The notes: generated by a model not told the origin, from the sequence alone. 64,000 nucleotides of DNA from Bacteroidota bacterium (GCA_026391075.1 JAPLES010000021.1:62001-126000); one strand, 5' to 3'; shown: positions 38,429 through 49,432, counted from the stretch's first letter. Numbers and translations: made by a program.

Positions 38429-39265
38429 ATGAACAGAAATCAAATCATTGTTATTGCCGCCTGCGTTACGCTGGGTGTAGGTATTTATCTCTTTGCCGAT
38501 ACAAAAAAACCGAAGGATGAAAAAGTAGCGGATAGCGGGCACACCACCATGCCTCAACAGCAGGAACAAAAACCTGAATCGCTCAATATTGAAGAATACA
38601 TTATCGATGTAAATTCGAAGGTTACCGACAAAGCGACTAAGGACAAAATAGCCCAACTTCAGCAATCAAAATCATACAAGGATTTAATTCAGGAATATAA
38701 GAAGGCAGATAAACCATTGGCTATGGCTTATTACGCTGTGAAAATGGCAGAAGCTGAAAACAAAGCTGAGTCGTTTGTAGCGGCAGGAGATTTCAACTCT
38801 ATGCTTATGCAAACCGCTCCCGATGAAAAGGCGAAGAGCTTTTTGAGTGGCAATGCACTTTCCTGCTATCAAAAGGCGGTTGATTTAGATTCTTCGAATA
38901 CCGAAAACAAAATCCGTTTAGCGGGTGCTTACATGGAAAGTGGCGGTCCGCCAATGCAGGGGGTGGCAATTCTTCTAGACATTGTTCGAAAGGATTCTGC
39001 CAATATAGATGCGCTCTTAATGCTCGGCCGATTCGGAATAATTTCCGGGCAATATGAGAAAGCCATTGCGCGCTTAGAAAAAATTTTATATTTGCGCCCT
39101 CAAAATTCGGACGCGCTTTTATTACTTGCAGAAGCATATAATGCACAAGGGAATAAAACAAAGGCAATAGAATTGCTGGAACGTTGTAAAAAAACGCTCA
39201 GCAACCCGGAGGCGAAAAAGGAAATTGAGAATTATATAAAGAGTATAAGAAAGCCGAATGGCTGA
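38429..39265 (+). CDS. TPR-repeat protein with N-terminal anchor
   Basis: IDALLMLGRFGIISGQYEKAIARLEKILYLRPQNSDALLLLAEAYNAQGNKTKAIELLERCK. Confidence 0.83.
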   Translation: MNRNQIIVIAACVTLGVGIYLFADTKKPKDEKVADSGHTTMPQQQEQKPESLNIEEYIIDVNSKVTDKATKDKIAQLQQSKSYKDLIQEYKKADKPLAMAYYAVKMAEAENKAESFVAAGDFNSMLMQTAPDEKAKSFLSGNALSCYQKAVDLDSSNTENKIRLAGAYMESGGPPMQGVAILLDIVRKDSANIDALLMLGRFGIISGQYEKAIARLEKILYLRPQNSDALLLLAEAYNAQGNKTKAIELLERCKKTLSNPEAKKEIENYIKSIRKPNG

Positions 39266-39293
39266 TATTTAAGAAACAACAAAAACAAGAGAC

Positions 39294-39383
39294 ATGCCTT
39301 GCGGAAAAAAAAGAAAACGTCATAAGATTGCTACTCACAAACGCAAAAAGAGACTTAGAAAAAATCGTCATAAGAAGAAATAA
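39294..39383 (+). CDS. AURKAIP1/COX24-domain-like 29-aa basic protein (not in ORF track)
   Basis: ATG CCT TGC GGA ... TAA translates to MPCGKKRKRHKIATHKRKKRLRKNRHKKK; located between the TPR gene and rng. Confidence 0.88.
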   Translation: MPCGKKRKRHKIATHKRKKRLRKNRHKKK

Positions 39384-39394
39384 TTCTTCGCGTT

Positions 39395-39429
39395 GAAGAG
39401 CGGGTGCTTTCACTCACCCGCTCTTCATT
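39395..39429 (+). terminator. Intrinsic terminator after the 29-aa gene
   Basis: gaagagcgggtg ctttcact cacccgctcttc attt. Confidence 0.85.
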
Positions 39430-39514
39430 TAACGCCTTGCCCTTCGCTTTCCTTTACCGGCTACTCTGCAATTATTAACCCCCCGAAAAAAAGTCGGGGT
39501 AAAAACATTTTATT

Positions 39515-41065
39515 TTGAACAAAGAACTAATCATTAACTCAAGTGCTGAGGGCATTGATATTGCCCTGCTTGAAGACAAATACCTTACGGAACTTCATCA
39601 AGACAGGCACACCAACCAATTTACAGTAGGCGATATTTATCTCGGAAAAATTAAAAAAGTAATGCCCGGTTTGAATGCGGCATTTATTGAAGTAGGACAC
39701 GAAAAGGATGCGTTTCTACATTACACCGACCTTAGCCCCGATATTCGTTCGGTAATGAAATTTACAGGACAATGCGTGGCAGGAAATGTAAGCCCTGAGC
39801 AAATGCTCAACAATTTCGAAATGCAAAAAGAGATTGTAAAAACCGGAAACGTAAAAGAAGTGCTGCAAAACAAAAATCATTTGTTGGTGCAGATTTTAAA
39901 AGAACCGATTTCTACTAAAGGTCCTCGCCTTACCTGCGAAATTTCATTAGCAGGAAGATTTTTAGTGCTTACGCCTTTCAATGATTCTGTAGGCGTTTCT
40001 AAAAAAATTGATTCTGCAGAAGAAAGAAAACGGTTGAAGGTTTTGGTAGAAAGTTTGAAGCCCAAAAACTTTGGAGTGATTGTAAGAACCGTGGCTGCGG
40101 GTAAAAATGCCGCAGAACTTCATCAGGATTTGCTTACCCTGCAAAACAAATGGCAGGAGATGATGCGCAATTTAAAAGGCGCGGTTCCTGTAAAAAAGGT
40201 TTTGAGCGAAATGAATAAAACCACGGGCATTCTTCGCGATTTGCTTTCGCCTGAGTTCAACAAAATTGTAACCAATGATGTAAAGCTGGCGAAGGAGATT
40301 GAAGACTACATTACGCGCAACGCGCCTGAGAAAAAAGATATAGTGCAGCGGTATACAGGCAGCGTTCCCATTTACGACCACTACGGTATTACCAAACAAA
40401 TAAAAGCATCGTTTGGAAAAACGGTGAATATGCCAAACGGCAGTTACATTATTATAGAGAAGACAGAGGCTTGTCATGTTATTGATGTAAACAGCGGTCA
40501 CCGTTCTACTATGGATGGCAACCAGGAAGGCAATGCACTGAAAGTAAATATGGAAGCGGCAGAAGAAATAGGCAGACAACTGCGCCTGCGCGACCTGGGT
40601 GGAATTATTGTGATTGATTTTATTGACATGAAAAGTCAGGAGAACAAAAAGATTTTGCAGGATAAAATGAAACAGATAATGGATAGCGACAGAGCTACGC
40701 ACACCATCCTTCCGCTTTCAAAATTTAATTTAATGCAGATTACGCGCGAGCGTGTGCGCCCCGAAATAAATATTGCCACGGCAGAAAGTTGCCCTACCTG
40801 TGGCGGCTCGGGTGAAATAACTTCTTCGCTGTTGTTGTTAGATGAAATTGAAACTGATTTAACTCATCTGCTCACCACACATACCAAGCTCACACTTTAT
40901 TGCCACCCTATTGTAGGTGCTTATCTGCGCAAAGGGTTTCCATCGCTGCGCATGAAGTGGTTGATAAAACACAAGAAATGGATTGCCATCAATGCCAATG
41001 AAAACCTGGGCATTACCGACTACAAATTTTTTGATGATAACGATGAAGAAATAAAGCTGGATTAA
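39515..41065 (+). CDS. rng: Ribonuclease E/G family (RNase G); TTG start
   Basis: VGDIYLGKIKKVMPGLNAAFIEVGHEKDAFLH, RLTCEISLAGRFLVL, IIVIDFIDMKSQENKK, CPTCGGSG. Confidence 0.93.
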   Translation: MNKELIINSSAEGIDIALLEDKYLTELHQDRHTNQFTVGDIYLGKIKKVMPGLNAAFIEVGHEKDAFLHYTDLSPDIRSVMKFTGQCVAGNVSPEQMLNNFEMQKEIVKTGNVKEVLQNKNHLLVQILKEPISTKGPRLTCEISLAGRFLVLTPFNDSVGVSKKIDSAEERKRLKVLVESLKPKNFGVIVRTVAAGKNAAELHQDLLTLQNKWQEMMRNLKGAVPVKKVLSEMNKTTGILRDLLSPEFNKIVTNDVKLAKEIEDYITRNAPEKKDIVQRYTGSVPIYDHYGITKQIKASFGKTVNMPNGSYIIIEKTEACHVIDVNSGHRSTMDGNQEGNALKVNMEAAEEIGRQLRLRDLGGIIVIDFIDMKSQENKKILQDKMKQIMDSDRATHTILPLSKFNLMQITRERVRPEINIATAESCPTCGGSGEITSSLLLLDEIETDLTHLLTTHTKLTLYCHPIVGAYLRKGFPSLRMKWLIKHKKWIAINANENLGITDYKFFDDNDEEIKLD

Positions 41066-41184
41066 GTTATTTCGGAAACCATAAGAGTTGACTTGCGATT
41101 TTTTTGAACCTAAATTTCTAAATTCAGTTTCATTTTGGTATACGCAAAAGTGATTCAGCCAATTTTAGCCTGTGGGACGCTAAT

Positions 41185-41220
41185 AAAAAAGCCTCTTGCT
41201 AAAATTGCAAGAGGCTTTTA
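41185..41220. terminator. Bidirectional terminator between convergent genes
   Basis: aaaaaagcctcttgc taaaatt gcaagaggctttta. Confidence 0.88.
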
Positions 41221-41242
41221 TTTTGAAATCTTCAGCTACATT

Positions 41243-44200
41243 TTATTTCACTACCATTCTTCGCAAGCCCACACCTCGTTCGGTTTTGAGCTGTACGAAA
41301 TAAATGCCGGTAGCAAATGAATGGTTGGCGATGTAGAAGTATTGTTCGCCTGTATGCGTTTCGTAAGTTCTTCTATCTACCACCTCACCAATGGTGTTGG
41401 TTACTTTTAGTTCTACCGTTTCACCAACAGCAGAATTAATTTTTAGGGAGAACGCGCCTTCATTTGGATTTGGATAAATGTTCCAACTGCTCTCCGTTAA
41501 TTCAGCAATGCCGTTGTAAGTCATATCCACGCAAGCAGTATCGCTGCAATAAGCGTTACGATAAACTACCACACAATACAAACCGCTGGCAGTTGCATTA
41601 TAGAACTGATTGGTTTGACCGGCTAGCAATACAGCTCCAGGGAAACCACCCGAATACCACTGATAAGAATAACCTGAAGGGAAAGCAAAAAGGGTGTTTC
41701 CATTTTGCGTTATCGAAGCTACTGGCGGAGGCAATACACACATGGTATCTATACAATCTATCGTTCCGGGTAGATTGTTATTGATAATGCAAATAACCGG
41801 GAAACAACCCACCGTGTTGTAGGTAATATAATGAGGACCTGGACCAACCGCAGAACTAGGAATTCCATTGGTAAACTGCCAGTTGAATGTTAAGCCTGCA
41901 GGATTTCCGCCATAGTTAAATGAAGTAGTTTGACCCACACAAATGGAATCTTCAAAATGCATTAAGCATTGCGGCTGCGAAGGGCGAGCACAATGAAGGT
42001 TAATACAAATCATGGTGTCTTTACAATAAACACCTGCGTTGCCCATTACAAAAGTGATGCAAACAATTGTATCGCTAGGCGAAGAAGGTGTGTAAGAACC
42101 ACTAACAATAACCGTGTTGCCGGTCATAATTAAAGGGTTGCTACCAAAGATAGTGGTGTTAGGTCCGATTTGCATTTGCAAAGTACCACAGCCATTGATG
42201 CGCATTTGGAAATTGAAAACATTTCCTAATGGACCTTGAACACACCAACTCGAATCGCCCAAGTAATTAAAGTAACAGCAATTGGTGTCGGTCGGAATAC
42301 TATCGCAAGGTGGCAGTGTAACACATTGCGTATCGCTATAACAACAAATTAATTCGTGACCCATACTATCATAAGCCAAAATATGAGAGCGGAAACAAAG
42401 TGTGTCGCCCATATTTGCATTGTAAATAGTTGCAGTCAACGGTCCTGAACTTCCGCCACCACTTGGAATATTTACGAAAATCAAATTAGGTGCATACGCC
42501 ACATTTAAATGTGGAGGAAGTATTTCTAAGTTGACTTGGGTAACCGCAATTTGCGATTGATTCAAAACATGGTAATGCAAAATGTATTGACCGGAATCGC
42601 ACGCTACAGAATCAATAATTAAATCAGCACATAAGCTGTCAGGACAAGCATAAAGTGTAAGATTCAAATCGCCTGTAGTATCAACACAACCAAAACCGTT
42701 GGTGACAATCACCGCATAAATTCCACTGATGGTAGCCAGATAATTTTGGGTGGTTACACCTGTGCTTAATCCGTTCATGAGCCAGAGGTAAGTATAGCCC
42801 ACCCCATAAGGTCCACGAATTAAATAAGGTGAACAGGTATCGAAACATCCTTCGTAGAATGTGCAAATATCTGGTAGCGGATTTACTGTTACGCAAAGCT
42901 GCGCGCTGTTCTTACAGCCATTGGTATCCTTCACAGTTAAATTGTAGCAATCATTTTTAGTTACGAAAATGGTATCATTGATATCTCCTGTGCTCCACAG
43001 CATAGTAACGGTAGAATCTGGATGTGTTCCTATCAACGTAACGGTGTCACCAAAACAAATGGTGGTTGGTCCAAGTGCCGTAATAGTTGGTGGTACTGGA
43101 AGTGGATGAACAATAATGATATAAGGCAACGAAGTATCGGCACAACCAGTTGTGGTATCGGTAATAATTACTGAGTAAGTATAAGTGCCCGGTGGTGTGC
43201 TTCCAGGATAAACCGCATTTCCGGTTTGTCCGTTTGCATTAGGGTCGTTACTGCTCCAAGCATAAGTCCAGTTCATATTAAACGGAACAAACAAGGTGGT
43301 GTATTCGCCTAAACACAATTCATCTTTTCCGGTGTTTAGAATAATAGCAGGTGGACCGCTGTTGACAATAATACGAATGAAAGTAGAATATGGACAACCG
43401 CTTCCGTCATTCAGGGTTACGGAATAAATTCCTGTGGTGTTTACTGTAATGGAATCATTCGTCAAACTATTAAAGCTCCATAAGTAGGTACATGTTCCGC
43501 AGGTAGGTGCTACTAACAATACAGGAGTTCCTGCGCAAACTATGGTGTCTGGATACGCCATAATATTTCCGTAATTGACGGGTGCATTAATAGTAATTGC
43601 TTTTACTGCTGTATCATAACAGCCGCGGTCGTCATGCACTATTAATGTATCAAGATAAGTGCCAGGCAAGCCGTATGTATGTTGCGGATTTTGGTTGAGC
43701 GAAGTTCCACCATCGCCAAAATGCCAACTCCAATAGGTGATGAATGAACTTGAAAGGTCGGTGTATACCACCGGAATATTTACACAACTCGGATTGCTGA
43801 AACTAAACGCTGCGTTTGGTCTAGGGCGAATAACAACGGTGTCAATAATCGTATCGAAACAAATTCCGTTAGTGATAACAAGCGATACGAAATAAGTTCC
43901 ACCTATACCGTAGATGTGACAAGGATTTTGTGCCGGTGAATTATTGCCATCACCAAAATCCCAATACCAAGAGATAATGTTGTTACCTATTGTGTGCGTG
44001 CTCTTATCTTTAAAACAAACAGGGTCGTTGTAACAACCATACGTAAAATCGAAATTGGCTACAATAGGAATTTCAATTTGTGCGGTATCGCGCAACAAGC
44101 AAGAATCGGTATGCGCAGTATTGTAAACGAATGCCGAAAGTGTAACTACGTAATAACCAGCCTGTGCATACGAATGCGATGGATTAACGAGATTAGAAAA

Positions 44201-46936
44201 ACTGAGGTCGCCAAAATCCCATGAATAATTTCCGTTGGTGTTCACCGAAGTGTTAGTGAATGAAATTGGATTGCAGTTCGTGTGCGTGAAATCAACAAAG
44301 CCGTTAGAAGTACAAGTTCCAGGACCGCCACCATTGCAACTGTCAACGGTAACTGTAATACCATTAGAAACTGCGGTGCAGTTATTTGTTACATCGGTAA
44401 CCGTAACATTATAAGTTCCGGCAGCACTGTAATTTTTGCACTGCGTACTCGGACCGCCTCCGCTCCAAGCATAACTGTAATTTACATTACCCAGCGCACA
44501 AAGCGTAACCGTAAACGGTCCACCACCAATACAGAAATGCAGGCTACTTACTGTGCTGATGCTTGCTGTTGGGCCGCTCACATTCTGCACTAATATTTGC
44601 GAGAGTGCAGTGCAACCATTTATATCCATAGCTGTTACCGAATATAATCCGGCTAATAAAATTGTTGCAGGATTAGCACCCGATGTATAACCGCTAGGAC
44701 CACTCCATGAATAAGTATAACCCGCCACACTTCCTTGTAATTGTGCGCTTCCGCCCGGACATAAACTTCCTATTTGAGACACAGTAAACACGGGCACCGG
44801 ATTAAGTGTAAGCGTAACTGTTTTTGAGAGCAAGGTGTTACACGCATTCACCGTTAACTTAACCGAAACAATTTGCGGAGCGTTGTTGCCCCATTGCACC
44901 GTGCACGATGGAGTTCCCTGACCTGTAATAACTGCTCCTGCGTTTGTAGGAATAATACTCCAGGTATAAGTGGTTCCGCTTGGATAAAGTGTAGTGCAAA
45001 TAAAATTGCTGTTGCTATTGGCACAACCAGTTAGTGGAGCTATTACAGTCGGTATTCCTAATACAGCAGGATGTACATTTTGCACGGCTGTATCGCTCGA
45101 ACAAAATGGTGAAGTGTTATCGGTTTGATATGCTTTTACAATAAACGGTGGAGTGTTTCCCCAATTGACTGTAATGCAACTTCCGCTACCAGTAGTTGGC
45201 GTTCCTCCTGTAATTACCCAGCTAATAGTGTTGGTAGAAGTAGCGCAATATTGCACGGTGCTGTTCACGCAAATGATAGTGTCACCTACAATAACAGGTT
45301 TTATTGGCGGAGCAACCACGGTAATAATCATTTGAATAGAATCGTCACAAACTTGATTAAGTGGAACTGGTTTTACGGTTAGCACATAAGTGCCGGGTAA
45401 ATTATTCCAGTTGATGAACACGCTCGCTTGCGGACCACCGGGCGTAATGGTAGGACCCGAAGGCGATACTGACCATAAACAAGTATAGCCTCCAAACACA
45501 TTATAGTTCGTGCTTGAGTTAGCGCAAACAATGGTGTTACCTAAAACAGTTAGATGCGGACGAACACGAATTACTTTCATGCCGCTACCACCACAACCGA
45601 GGAAGGTATCGTAGTAAGAAACAAAAAGTGTGTCGTTGCAATTAGCAAAAGGAGGATAACAGATTTCTACTTTTTCGCAGCAAACCGTATCGCTTTGTGT
45701 TCCTCCGCAATTACTATTCAATGTCCAGGTATAACCTGCACCACTAAAACGAGGCAGCGTAAATTCAGCACATTCACCTGCACAAATTCTGCTCGGTCCG
45801 CTGATGACAGCGTTAGCGGGAACTATAGGAATAGAAATTAAAGTAGTGTCGCCACAAAGTGTACTGCACCCTGTGATGTATAAACCAAGAGTGCCCAACT
45901 GCCCTGCACCCCAAGCAACTGTAACCGTTGGCGTTCCTTGTCCCGCAATAATAGTTCCGCCAATGGCAAACCAATTGTAAATACATCCACCACTTGCTGC
46001 AGTGCTATAGGTAGCTGTATCGAAAGCGCAAAGTGTAGATGGACAAGTGATATCGGGACCCGGCAATGAATCAATATTGATAGTACGCTGAAAAGTATCA
46101 ACGCAATGGCAAGCGTTAGTTGCAATTAAAGTGATGGTGTAATTTCCTGCATTGCTGTATGAATGAACAGGACTTGCATTAGTGGAAGAACCTCCATCTC
46201 CAAAATACCATTGGTAAGCAGTAGCGTTGGTTGAAAAATTATTAAAAGGAACTGAAGTAAACTTACACGCGCTCGACTGGGAAGTAAAGAACGCCACAGG
46301 TAAATTAACTTTCTCAATGCAAATTTTGTTGGAGTCAACACAACCCCATTGATTGGTTTCAATAACCATAAGCGAACCGTAAGTTGTAGTATCCCAAGTA
46401 ACGGTAGCAGAATTATTATTGATGATAACATTTGAATGGCCACTTACTACCCATTGATAGGTGCTGCCTGCATTGAGCTGTGTGCTATAGACAACAGTAT
46501 TTCCTTTACAAACTTTTTGACAGTTGTTTCCGCCTTCATGTTGCGGTAAACTGCCGTTTGGATTGTTGCCCGATGCGCATGTAGGATAAGGCGGATGCGT
46601 AATGGCAGGAGTAGGGTTAGGTTGTATAGCAACAGTTAGCGTGTACACATTTGCCGGAACAGTAGTAGTAACGATAATAGTTCCCACTCCTGCATTGCCC
46701 CATGAAATGGTTGCAGAGTTTGTTGTTCCACCTGCAGTTACATTACCACCTGTTACACTCCAATTATAAGTTGCCGCTCCGCTAGGTACAGAGAAAACAA
46801 CTGACTGATGCGCACAAACAGAATCGGGACCGGTTACGATTAATGCATTTGCTTTAAAAGCAAAGAGCAAAAATAAAAGTGGAAGAAGTTTTCTTAGTGT
46901 TAAAAAACACTTCGTGTGGAGTAGGTTTGCAATCAT
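41243..46936 (-). CDS. Giant PKD/Ig-like repeat secreted protein with T9SS type A sorting domain
   Basis: Repeated YxWxFGDGxxSxxxxPxHxYxxxGxYxVxLxV PKD motifs; C-terminus NIYPNPNEGAFSLKI...FATGIYFVQLKTERGVGLRRMVVK. Confidence 0.9.
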   Translation of the reverse strand: MIANLLHTKCFLTLRKLLPLLFLLFAFKANALIVTGPDSVCAHQSVVFSVPSGAATYNWSVTGGNVTAGGTTNSATISWGNAGVGTIIVTTTVPANVYTLTVAIQPNPTPAITHPPYPTCASGNNPNGSLPQHEGGNNCQKVCKGNTVVYSTQLNAGSTYQWVVSGHSNVIINNNSATVTWDTTTYGSLMVIETNQWGCVDSNKICIEKVNLPVAFFTSQSSACKFTSVPFNNFSTNATAYQWYFGDGGSSTNASPVHSYSNAGNYTITLIATNACHCVDTFQRTINIDSLPGPDITCPSTLCAFDTATYSTAASGGCIYNWFAIGGTIIAGQGTPTVTVAWGAGQLGTLGLYITGCSTLCGDTTLISIPIVPANAVISGPSRICAGECAEFTLPRFSGAGYTWTLNSNCGGTQSDTVCCEKVEICYPPFANCNDTLFVSYYDTFLGCGGSGMKVIRVRPHLTVLGNTIVCANSSTNYNVFGGYTCLWSVSPSGPTITPGGPQASVFINWNNLPGTYVLTVKPVPLNQVCDDSIQMIITVVAPPIKPVIVGDTIICVNSTVQYCATSTNTISWVITGGTPTTGSGSCITVNWGNTPPFIVKAYQTDNTSPFCSSDTAVQNVHPAVLGIPTVIAPLTGCANSNSNFICTTLYPSGTTYTWSIIPTNAGAVITGQGTPSCTVQWGNNAPQIVSVKLTVNACNTLLSKTVTLTLNPVPVFTVSQIGSLCPGGSAQLQGSVAGYTYSWSGPSGYTSGANPATILLAGLYSVTAMDINGCTALSQILVQNVSGPTASISTVSSLHFCIGGGPFTVTLCALGNVNYSYAWSGGGPSTQCKNYSAAGTYNVTVTDVTNNCTAVSNGITVTVDSCNGGGPGTCTSNGFVDFTHTNCNPISFTNTSVNTNGNYSWDFGDLSFSNLVNPSHSYAQAGYYVVTLSAFVYNTAHTDSCLLRDTAQIEIPIVANFDFTYGCYNDPVCFKDKSTHTIGNNIISWYWDFGDGNNSPAQNPCHIYGIGGTYFVSLVITNGICFDTIIDTVVIRPRPNAAFSFSNPSCVNIPVVYTDLSSSFITYWSWHFGDGGTSLNQNPQHTYGLPGTYLDTLIVHDDRGCYDTAVKAITINAPVNYGNIMAYPDTIVCAGTPVLLVAPTCGTCTYLWSFNSLTNDSITVNTTGIYSVTLNDGSGCPYSTFIRIIVNSGPPAIILNTGKDELCLGEYTTLFVPFNMNWTYAWSSNDPNANGQTGNAVYPGSTPPGTYTYSVIITDTTTGCADTSLPYIIIVHPLPVPPTITALGPTTICFGDTVTLIGTHPDSTVTMLWSTGDINDTIFVTKNDCYNLTVKDTNGCKNSAQLCVTVNPLPDICTFYEGCFDTCSPYLIRGPYGVGYTYLWLMNGLSTGVTTQNYLATISGIYAVIVTNGFGCVDTTGDLNLTLYACPDSLCADLIIDSVACDSGQYILHYHVLNQSQIAVTQVNLEILPPHLNVAYAPNLIFVNIPSGGGSSGPLTATIYNANMGDTLCFRSHILAYDSMGHELICCYSDTQCVTLPPCDSIPTDTNCCYFNYLGDSSWCVQGPLGNVFNFQMRINGCGTLQMQIGPNTTIFGSNPLIMTGNTVIVSGSYTPSSPSDTIVCITFVMGNAGVYCKDTMICINLHCARPSQPQCLMHFEDSICVGQTTSFNYGGNPAGLTFNWQFTNGIPSSAVGPGPHYITYNTVGCFPVICIINNNLPGTIDCIDTMCVLPPPVASITQNGNTLFAFPSGYSYQWYSGGFPGAVLLAGQTNQFYNATASGLYCVVVYRNAYCSDTACVDMTYNGIAELTESSWNIYPNPNEGAFSLKINSAVGETVELKVTNTIGEVVDRRTYETHTGEQYFYIANHSFATGIYFVQLKTERGVGLRRMVVK

Positions 46937-47098
46937 AGCTAAATAGTTGCGTGTAGAAATGTGGCGTAAAATACAAAGAAGAATTCAGAATATGCCGGAT
47001 ACCTTACGGATTTTTGAAACCTATAAGGTTTGCGAGATGCAACAGAAGGATTGAATTCTTCTTCTATATTCATTTGCAGATTTCTTAACCAACACCTC

Positions 47099-49432
47099 AT
47101 GAAAAAAATCTACCCACTTCTTCATGCCTTTTTGTTTTCTTTTCTTTTTTCAAACAGTCAAAACATAATTGCTGATGATAATTTTCATCATTGCGGGCAG
47201 GAAGAAGTTTTAGCTCGTTTACTCAACAGCAACCCGCAGGCATTCGCAAGACATCTCGCTATAGATAATCGCATTTACAACGATATGCAGAACGGAATAA
47301 CTGTTTCGGGTTCGCGGAGCGGTGGTGTGCTTTATACTTTGCCTGTGGTGGTGCACATCATTCACAACAATGGAACAGAGAACATAAGCGATGCGCAGGT
47401 TATACAAGGAATTCAGGATTTGAATGATGCTTATGCCAACATAGGTTATTACGATTCTACCAGCGGAGTAAATACACAGGTTCAGTTTTGCCTGGCAAAA
47501 CGCGACCCAGCGGGGCAACTGACCACAGGCATTACCCGCAATGTTTCAACACTGACAAACGTTGACATTAACAACAGCGATGTGACGATGAAAAATATCA
47601 ATCGCTGGAATCCTCTTTGCTACATCAATATCTGGTTGGTGAAAGCTATCTGTTCGGGTGGAAGTTGTGGCTCTATTGCGGGTTACGCTTACTTCCCTTC
47701 ATCGCATGGCACAAGCGTTGACGGCCTTGTTTGTTTGGCAGCTTACTTTGGTTCTACTCAGGCAAAGTCAAGTGTGCAGATTCATGAAATGGGGCATTAC
47801 CTCGGGCTGTATCATACGTTTCAGGGAGGATGCACGAATAATAATTGTCTGAGTGATGGCGATAAAGTTTGTGACACACCACCCGATAACGCTACAGGAT
47901 ATTACACTTGCGGTGCGGTAGTCAACACCTGCACTACCGATGCGCTTTCGGGTTTTCTGACAGACCAAAATGATTTGTATCCTGCCTATATGGATTACGG
48001 CAATTTCAATTGTATGAGCGTGTTTACACAAGGGCAAGTAGACCGTATGCTTTGGAGCATAGCGAATATCCGTTCGAGTTTGTTGGGTTGTCAATCGTGT
48101 TTGAATCCCTGTGTAAATCCTGCGGTGGCTTCGTTCAGTTCAAGTGCTCAAACGATAAACTTAGGCGGTTCGGTTACGTTTACTAACGGTTCTTCGAATG
48201 CTACTTCTTATATCTGGTTTGAAAATGGGATTCAATTTTCTACGGCTAGTTCTCCTACACGCGTATTTAATTCAGCAGGTGTCTTTGTAATAAAACTTCG
48301 GGCTAATAACAGCGACCCGAATTGCTTTGATGAGTTTTTGGATACCATTACCGTTACCTGCCCTGTGAATGCAGGGTTTACACAAAGTGCTTTTCAGATT
48401 AGTCCCGGTCAGTCGGTTACGTTTACCAATAACAGCACGGGAGCAACTTCTTATACCTGGGTAATGGATGGTGTGGCAGTGGCTACGAGTACAAATTATT
48501 CTTACACCTTCAATCTCAGCGGAGATTACTCGGTGTATTTAATTGCAACCAATGGCGGATGTTCAGATACTTCTTCCATTTTTAATTTCATACACGTAGG
48601 CAACGGCTGCAATGCTTATTTTACTTACAATCCTGCCAATCCTTCTACCTGCAATCCCGTAACTTTTATTCCTGATACCACTTGTAACTATTCGAATTAC
48701 CACTGGTCGTTCTGCGATTTCGATTCGGTGGGTCTTCCCGCTATTACTTCGTGGTCGACTACACCTTATGGTTCAGGTTCTCCATCAGGTGCTACGCTTT
48801 ACCGCGATAGAAACGATAACTACCATTGCTTTTTTGCCGACTATAATAACACGATTGACTCGATGCGTTATTACCGTGCCGACTTTGGCAGCAGCATGGC
48901 GAACAATCCTGTTATTTCAAAATTGCACATCAGCGGCATAACCGATATTCGTAACCACAGCGTTTCAATTATTGAAGTAAATGGCGATTACTATGCGTTC
49001 TTTATGAACGATGTTACGCTCTACCGCGCCAAGCTGGGCACCGATATAACCAACAATACTTTTACCGCCACAGCAGTGGGCAACCTGACCGGTTTAGTTA
49101 ACTGGGGACATAAAGTAGTAGTGGTTAGAGAAACGAATAATTTTTGGGTGATGATGTGCGACCGTGCGCAGGGAAGAGTTATTGTATCGTACTTAGGAAG
49201 CAATATTGAAAACGACCCCATTCAAACTGTTTATCATAACGATGGATTGCCTAACGACCAGTACTTCGATTTTCAGTATGTAAGAATGAAAGGCAAGAGC
49301 TATATTTTTGCACCCGACCTGATTAATAATGCGCTTATCCGTTTCGACTTTGGCACATCGTTATCGAATACACCAACCATACAACCATACATAACCTCGG
49401 TGCTTATGGCAGCGGCTTGGTATTGGACTTGA
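47099..49432 (+). CDS. M43 (pappalysin-like) zinc metalloprotease with PKD domains, 5' portion before frameshift
   Basis: SVQIHEMGHYLGLYHTFQGGC (HEXXHXXGXXH); two PKD-like domains; ends in MAAAWYWT* while the -1 frame continues as GAYGSGLVLDLNLFQNCNG. Confidence 0.88.
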   Translation: MKKIYPLLHAFLFSFLFSNSQNIIADDNFHHCGQEEVLARLLNSNPQAFARHLAIDNRIYNDMQNGITVSGSRSGGVLYTLPVVVHIIHNNGTENISDAQVIQGIQDLNDAYANIGYYDSTSGVNTQVQFCLAKRDPAGQLTTGITRNVSTLTNVDINNSDVTMKNINRWNPLCYINIWLVKAICSGGSCGSIAGYAYFPSSHGTSVDGLVCLAAYFGSTQAKSSVQIHEMGHYLGLYHTFQGGCTNNNCLSDGDKVCDTPPDNATGYYTCGAVVNTCTTDALSGFLTDQNDLYPAYMDYGNFNCMSVFTQGQVDRMLWSIANIRSSLLGCQSCLNPCVNPAVASFSSSAQTINLGGSVTFTNGSSNATSYIWFENGIQFSTASSPTRVFNSAGVFVIKLRANNSDPNCFDEFLDTITVTCPVNAGFTQSAFQISPGQSVTFTNNSTGATSYTWVMDGVAVATSTNYSYTFNLSGDYSVYLIATNGGCSDTSSIFNFIHVGNGCNAYFTYNPANPSTCNPVTFIPDTTCNYSNYHWSFCDFDSVGLPAITSWSTTPYGSGSPSGATLYRDRNDNYHCFFADYNNTIDSMRYYRADFGSSMANNPVISKLHISGITDIRNHSVSIIEVNGDYYAFFMNDVTLYRAKLGTDITNNTFTATAVGNLTGLVNWGHKVVVVRETNNFWVMMCDRAQGRVIVSYLGSNIENDPIQTVYHNDGLPNDQYFDFQYVRMKGKSYIFAPDLINNALIRFDFGTSLSNTPTIQPYITSVLMAAAWYWT

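Noticed and set aside
40172-40702. 176-aa minus-strand ORF within rng
   Set aside because: Antisense shadow of RNase G; Cys/His/Phe-rich nonsense composition.
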